A stretch of DNA of 33,523 nt from a virus. Made by a program: the position numbers and the translations under genes. Location: positions 1 through 33,523 of IMG/VR virus record IMGVR_UViG_3300030098_005358; one strand, written 5' to 3'. Below, in pieces: positions 32,372-33,523 of the stretch; positions within the stretch are counted from its first letter, which is position 1; the number at the start of each line of letters is the position of its first letter. The notes under the pieces are model-generated. The model saw only the letters and a program-made list of their open reading frames with translations. It ran no database searches and had not been told where the DNA came from.

Positions 32372-32449
32372 ATTTGTGACGTGGCGTTATAACGTATTGA
32401 CATGCAAGCCTGCCACCCCCTCAGCTTCGCAGAAGGAGGATGGCAAGCC
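32372..32449 (+). promoter_or_regulatory. Leader of the 102-residue gene, with shared motif copy 2
   Basis: It contains GTGACGTGGCGTTATAACG and then TTGACATGCAAGCCTGC; the second copy of the 15-base motif is 32399-32413. AAGGAGG at 32433-32439 is the ribosome site for ATG 32450. TATAAC with an imperfect -35 could be a promoter. Confidence 0.45.
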
Positions 32450-32758
32450 ATGCTAGTTAACGAATTGATTCAGATGTTATGTGATAACCCTAGTGGTTTG
32501 ATTGAAGAGCTTAACACTAGGCGTACTGCACTATGCCAAGAGCGTGAGAAGCTAGAGAGATCTATCACTAAGCTGAACCAGGTCATGCGTATTGCTATTG
32601 ATGTGCAGGCTAGGAACAATCGCAATGAGCGAGAGATCGGTGAGCTTCATGATGCATTGGATCAGGTGGCGAGACATTCAGGTGGTGCAGGACTAGACTT
32701 GTCTAACTTGTATGTACTGGGTGACGATGAGTTACCTGAATCTGAATCAGCTTACTAA
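32450..32758 (+). CDS. Hypothetical 102-residue helical protein
   Basis: ATG 32450 is chosen because AAGGAGG lies 10 bases upstream. An in-frame ATG at 32402 has no ribosome site and falls inside the shared 15-base motif. The product is helical with a likely coiled coil (CQEREKLERSITKLNQVMRIA) and an acidic tail (DDELPESESAY). There is no membrane span. It may be a dimeric regulator or accessory protein. The family is not recognised. The gene ends just before the hairpin at 32761-32802. Confidence 0.72.
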   Translation: MLVNELIQMLCDNPSGLIEELNTRRTALCQEREKLERSITKLNQVMRIAIDVQARNNRNEREIGELHDALDQVARHSGGAGLDLSNLYVLGDDELPESESAY

Positions 32759-32760
32759 CA

Positions 32761-32802
32761 CCCTATCCCCCTTCCCCCCTTTAGGGGGGGAGGGGATAGG
32801 GG
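32761..32802. terminator. Long GC-rich hairpin of the CCCCTTTAGGGG family
   Basis: The C-rich arm (32761-32779) and G-rich arm (32784-32802) pair around TTTA, including CTATCCCC with GGGGATAG. It follows the stop of the 102-residue gene by 2 bases. No T-tract follows, so terminator function is inferred from position. Confidence 0.6.
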
Positions 32803-32861
32803 TATAGACTTAACTATATGGGGCGACCCATTAACCAATCATGCAATGAAGGAGACCGAGC

Positions 32862-33014
32862 ATGAAGAACAAGAGCACCAAGCGTGCTGAAGCAGAGCAG
32901 CGTCAGGCTGCCCGTGCATTGCGCACGAACCAAGAACAAATCGCTAAGCTTGACGCTGGCGGTTACGCTGCCAAGCGTGAGCGAGCACGGCTTGCGAAAG
33001 GAGGTGAGCGATGA
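32862..33014 (+). CDS. 50-residue basic protein
   Basis: The frame starts at ATG 32862 with GGAG about 8 bases upstream. The stop TGA overlaps the next ATG (ATGA at 33011). The product is helical and Arg/Ala/Lys-rich, with AARALRTNQEQIAKLDAGGY and KRERARLAKGG. A similar small helical layout (basic helix, QLA-LD, K-ER-RL) occurs in uncharacterised proteins of phages and integrative elements. Ribosome site and coupling support a real gene. The function is unknown, perhaps nucleic-acid binding. Confidence 0.7.
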   Translation: MKNKSTKRAEAEQRQAARALRTNQEQIAKLDAGGYAAKRERARLAKGGER

Positions 33015-33196
33015 AGAAGCTAGACGTATCAAGCGCTGAGCTTGCAATTAAAAGCAGGGCGGTGAAGATCATCGGCGAACTGCGTGGCGCTAAGCCTGAC
33101 GAGATACTGTGTGTTGCTCGAGTCGAGCAACAAGCCAGCGATGACACCAAACGTTTCGAGTATAAGATTGTACTCAAGAACGGGAAGGTATTGTAA
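33011..33196 (+). CDS. Hypothetical 61-residue protein
   Basis: A strong AAAGGAGG ribosome site lies before ATG 33011, inside the end of the previous gene. The product is a small mixed alpha/beta protein, with a helix containing LAIKSRAVKIIGELRG followed by a strand pair ending RFEYKIVLKNGKVL. The stop overlaps the next ATG (TAATG). No family is recognised. It lies in the middle of a chain of overlapping small genes. Confidence 0.68.
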   Translation: MKKLDVSSAELAIKSRAVKIIGELRGAKPDEILCVARVEQQASDDTKRFEYKIVLKNGKVL

Positions 33197-33369
33197 TGGA
33201 ACTAATCCGCACACCTAAAGATTGGAATGAGTTGACTGAGATCATCAGGGATATGCGAGGCAGTGAGTCTGACCTGGCTCGTGTTGCTATCATGGCTTAT
33301 CAACTTGGGCATCGTGATGCGAGCACGCCACTAGCACTAGTGGATCGCTTGACACCGGAGGTATCATGA
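33196..33369 (+). CDS. Hypothetical 57-residue protein
   Basis: ATG 33196 overlaps the previous stop (TAATG), with a weak GGAAGG upstream. The gene ends in an ATGA overlap at 33366. The product is a small acidic helical protein (WNELTEIIRDMRGSESDLARV, then VAIMAYQLGHRD). Double coupling is the main evidence that it is real. The function is unknown. Confidence 0.62.
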   Translation: MELIRTPKDWNELTEIIRDMRGSESDLARVAIMAYQLGHRDASTPLALVDRLTPEVS

Positions 33370-33523
33370 GTAGCTGGTATGATCCGCCCGAGGATGGGCC
33401 TGGTTTTATTTCTGGACCTGATTGGTGGGTGACTACCTATCAGCACAATGAACGTGACGAGGAGATCGTCTGTGATTTCCATAGCTTCAAATTGCACCAG
33501 GTAAAAGACCTAGCCAAAGAAGG
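33366..33523 (+). CDS. N-terminal part of an unknown protein (runs off the window)
   Basis: ATG 33366 overlaps the previous stop (ATGA) and has GGAGG 5 bases upstream. The open frame reaches the window end, giving 52 residues rich in Asp, Pro and Trp (SSWYDPPEDGPGFISGPDWW). There is no signal peptide. The function cannot be judged from the fragment. Confidence 0.65.
   Translation, partial: MSSWYDPPEDGPGFISGPDWWVTTYQHNERDEEIVCDFHSFKLHQVKDLAKE

Noticed and set aside
1-33523. tRNA genes, CRISPR arrays, insertion sequences, integrase or attachment sites
   Set aside because: None was recognised on either strand. The gene-free stretches are short and explained by hairpins and leaders.

Overview
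The window is phage DNA. It holds a near-complete virion, packaging and lysis gene block of a short-tailed (podovirus-like) double-stranded DNA phage, plus the start of a second block of small genes on the other strand. The evidence is a large terminase with ATPase and nuclease motifs, a scaffold-like acidic protein, an HK97-type major capsid protein, a portal, a head-tail adaptor, a nozzle-like tail protein, and no tape-measure, tail-tube or sheath gene. A transglycosylase-bearing internal protein and a 2916-residue giant protein take the place of the T7 gp15/gp16 ejection proteins. The host cannot be read from the sequence. Strong Shine-Dalgarno sites, sigma70-like AT-rich elements, the transglycosylase and an M15 peptidase endolysin fit a Gram-negative bacterium (inference).

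Layout. Positions 1-328 (+) hold the end of one small gene and a complete 81-residue gene, stopping at a GC-rich hairpin (331-364) in the convergent junction. Positions 380-30024 (-) are one tightly packed late operon. Read in its own direction from 30024 it encodes: a 153-residue protein; small terminase; a membrane/coiled-coil protein; large terminase; scaffold; capsid; a glycine-zipper protein; portal; adaptor; nozzle; three tail proteins, one of them with beta-helix-like repeats; a small internal protein; the transglycosylase protein; the 2916-residue protein; a 42-residue Lys-tailed protein; a LamG-domain protein; a 92-residue beta protein; the M15 endolysin; a very basic protein; a holin-like membrane protein; and a second very basic protein. 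Nearly all junctions are TAATG, ATGA or GTGA overlaps or gaps of a few bases, which suggests translational coupling. Positions 30025-30339 are a divergent control region. Positions 30340-33523 (+) carry small uncharacterised genes. The first ones are separated by intrinsic terminators, and from 32862 they become a tightly overlapping run that leaves the window.

The most interesting observation is at the left end of the late operon. The 73-residue holin-like gene carries an in-phase A AAA AAG slippery heptamer (1312-1306) four codons before its stop. A -1 shift there enters a frame that stays open for 71 more codons, has no usual start codon near its beginning, uses codons like the neighbouring genes, and ends exactly one base before the ATG of the next gene. 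This looks like an undescribed programmed -1 frameshift that makes a holin/beta-rich fusion of 141 residues. Other points of note are the giant protein with an embedded conserved phage domain, a dispersed hairpin family with the core CCCCTTTAGGGG, and a shared 15-base leader motif upstream of two early genes.

Functions come from motif recognition by eye. No database search or structure prediction was run.
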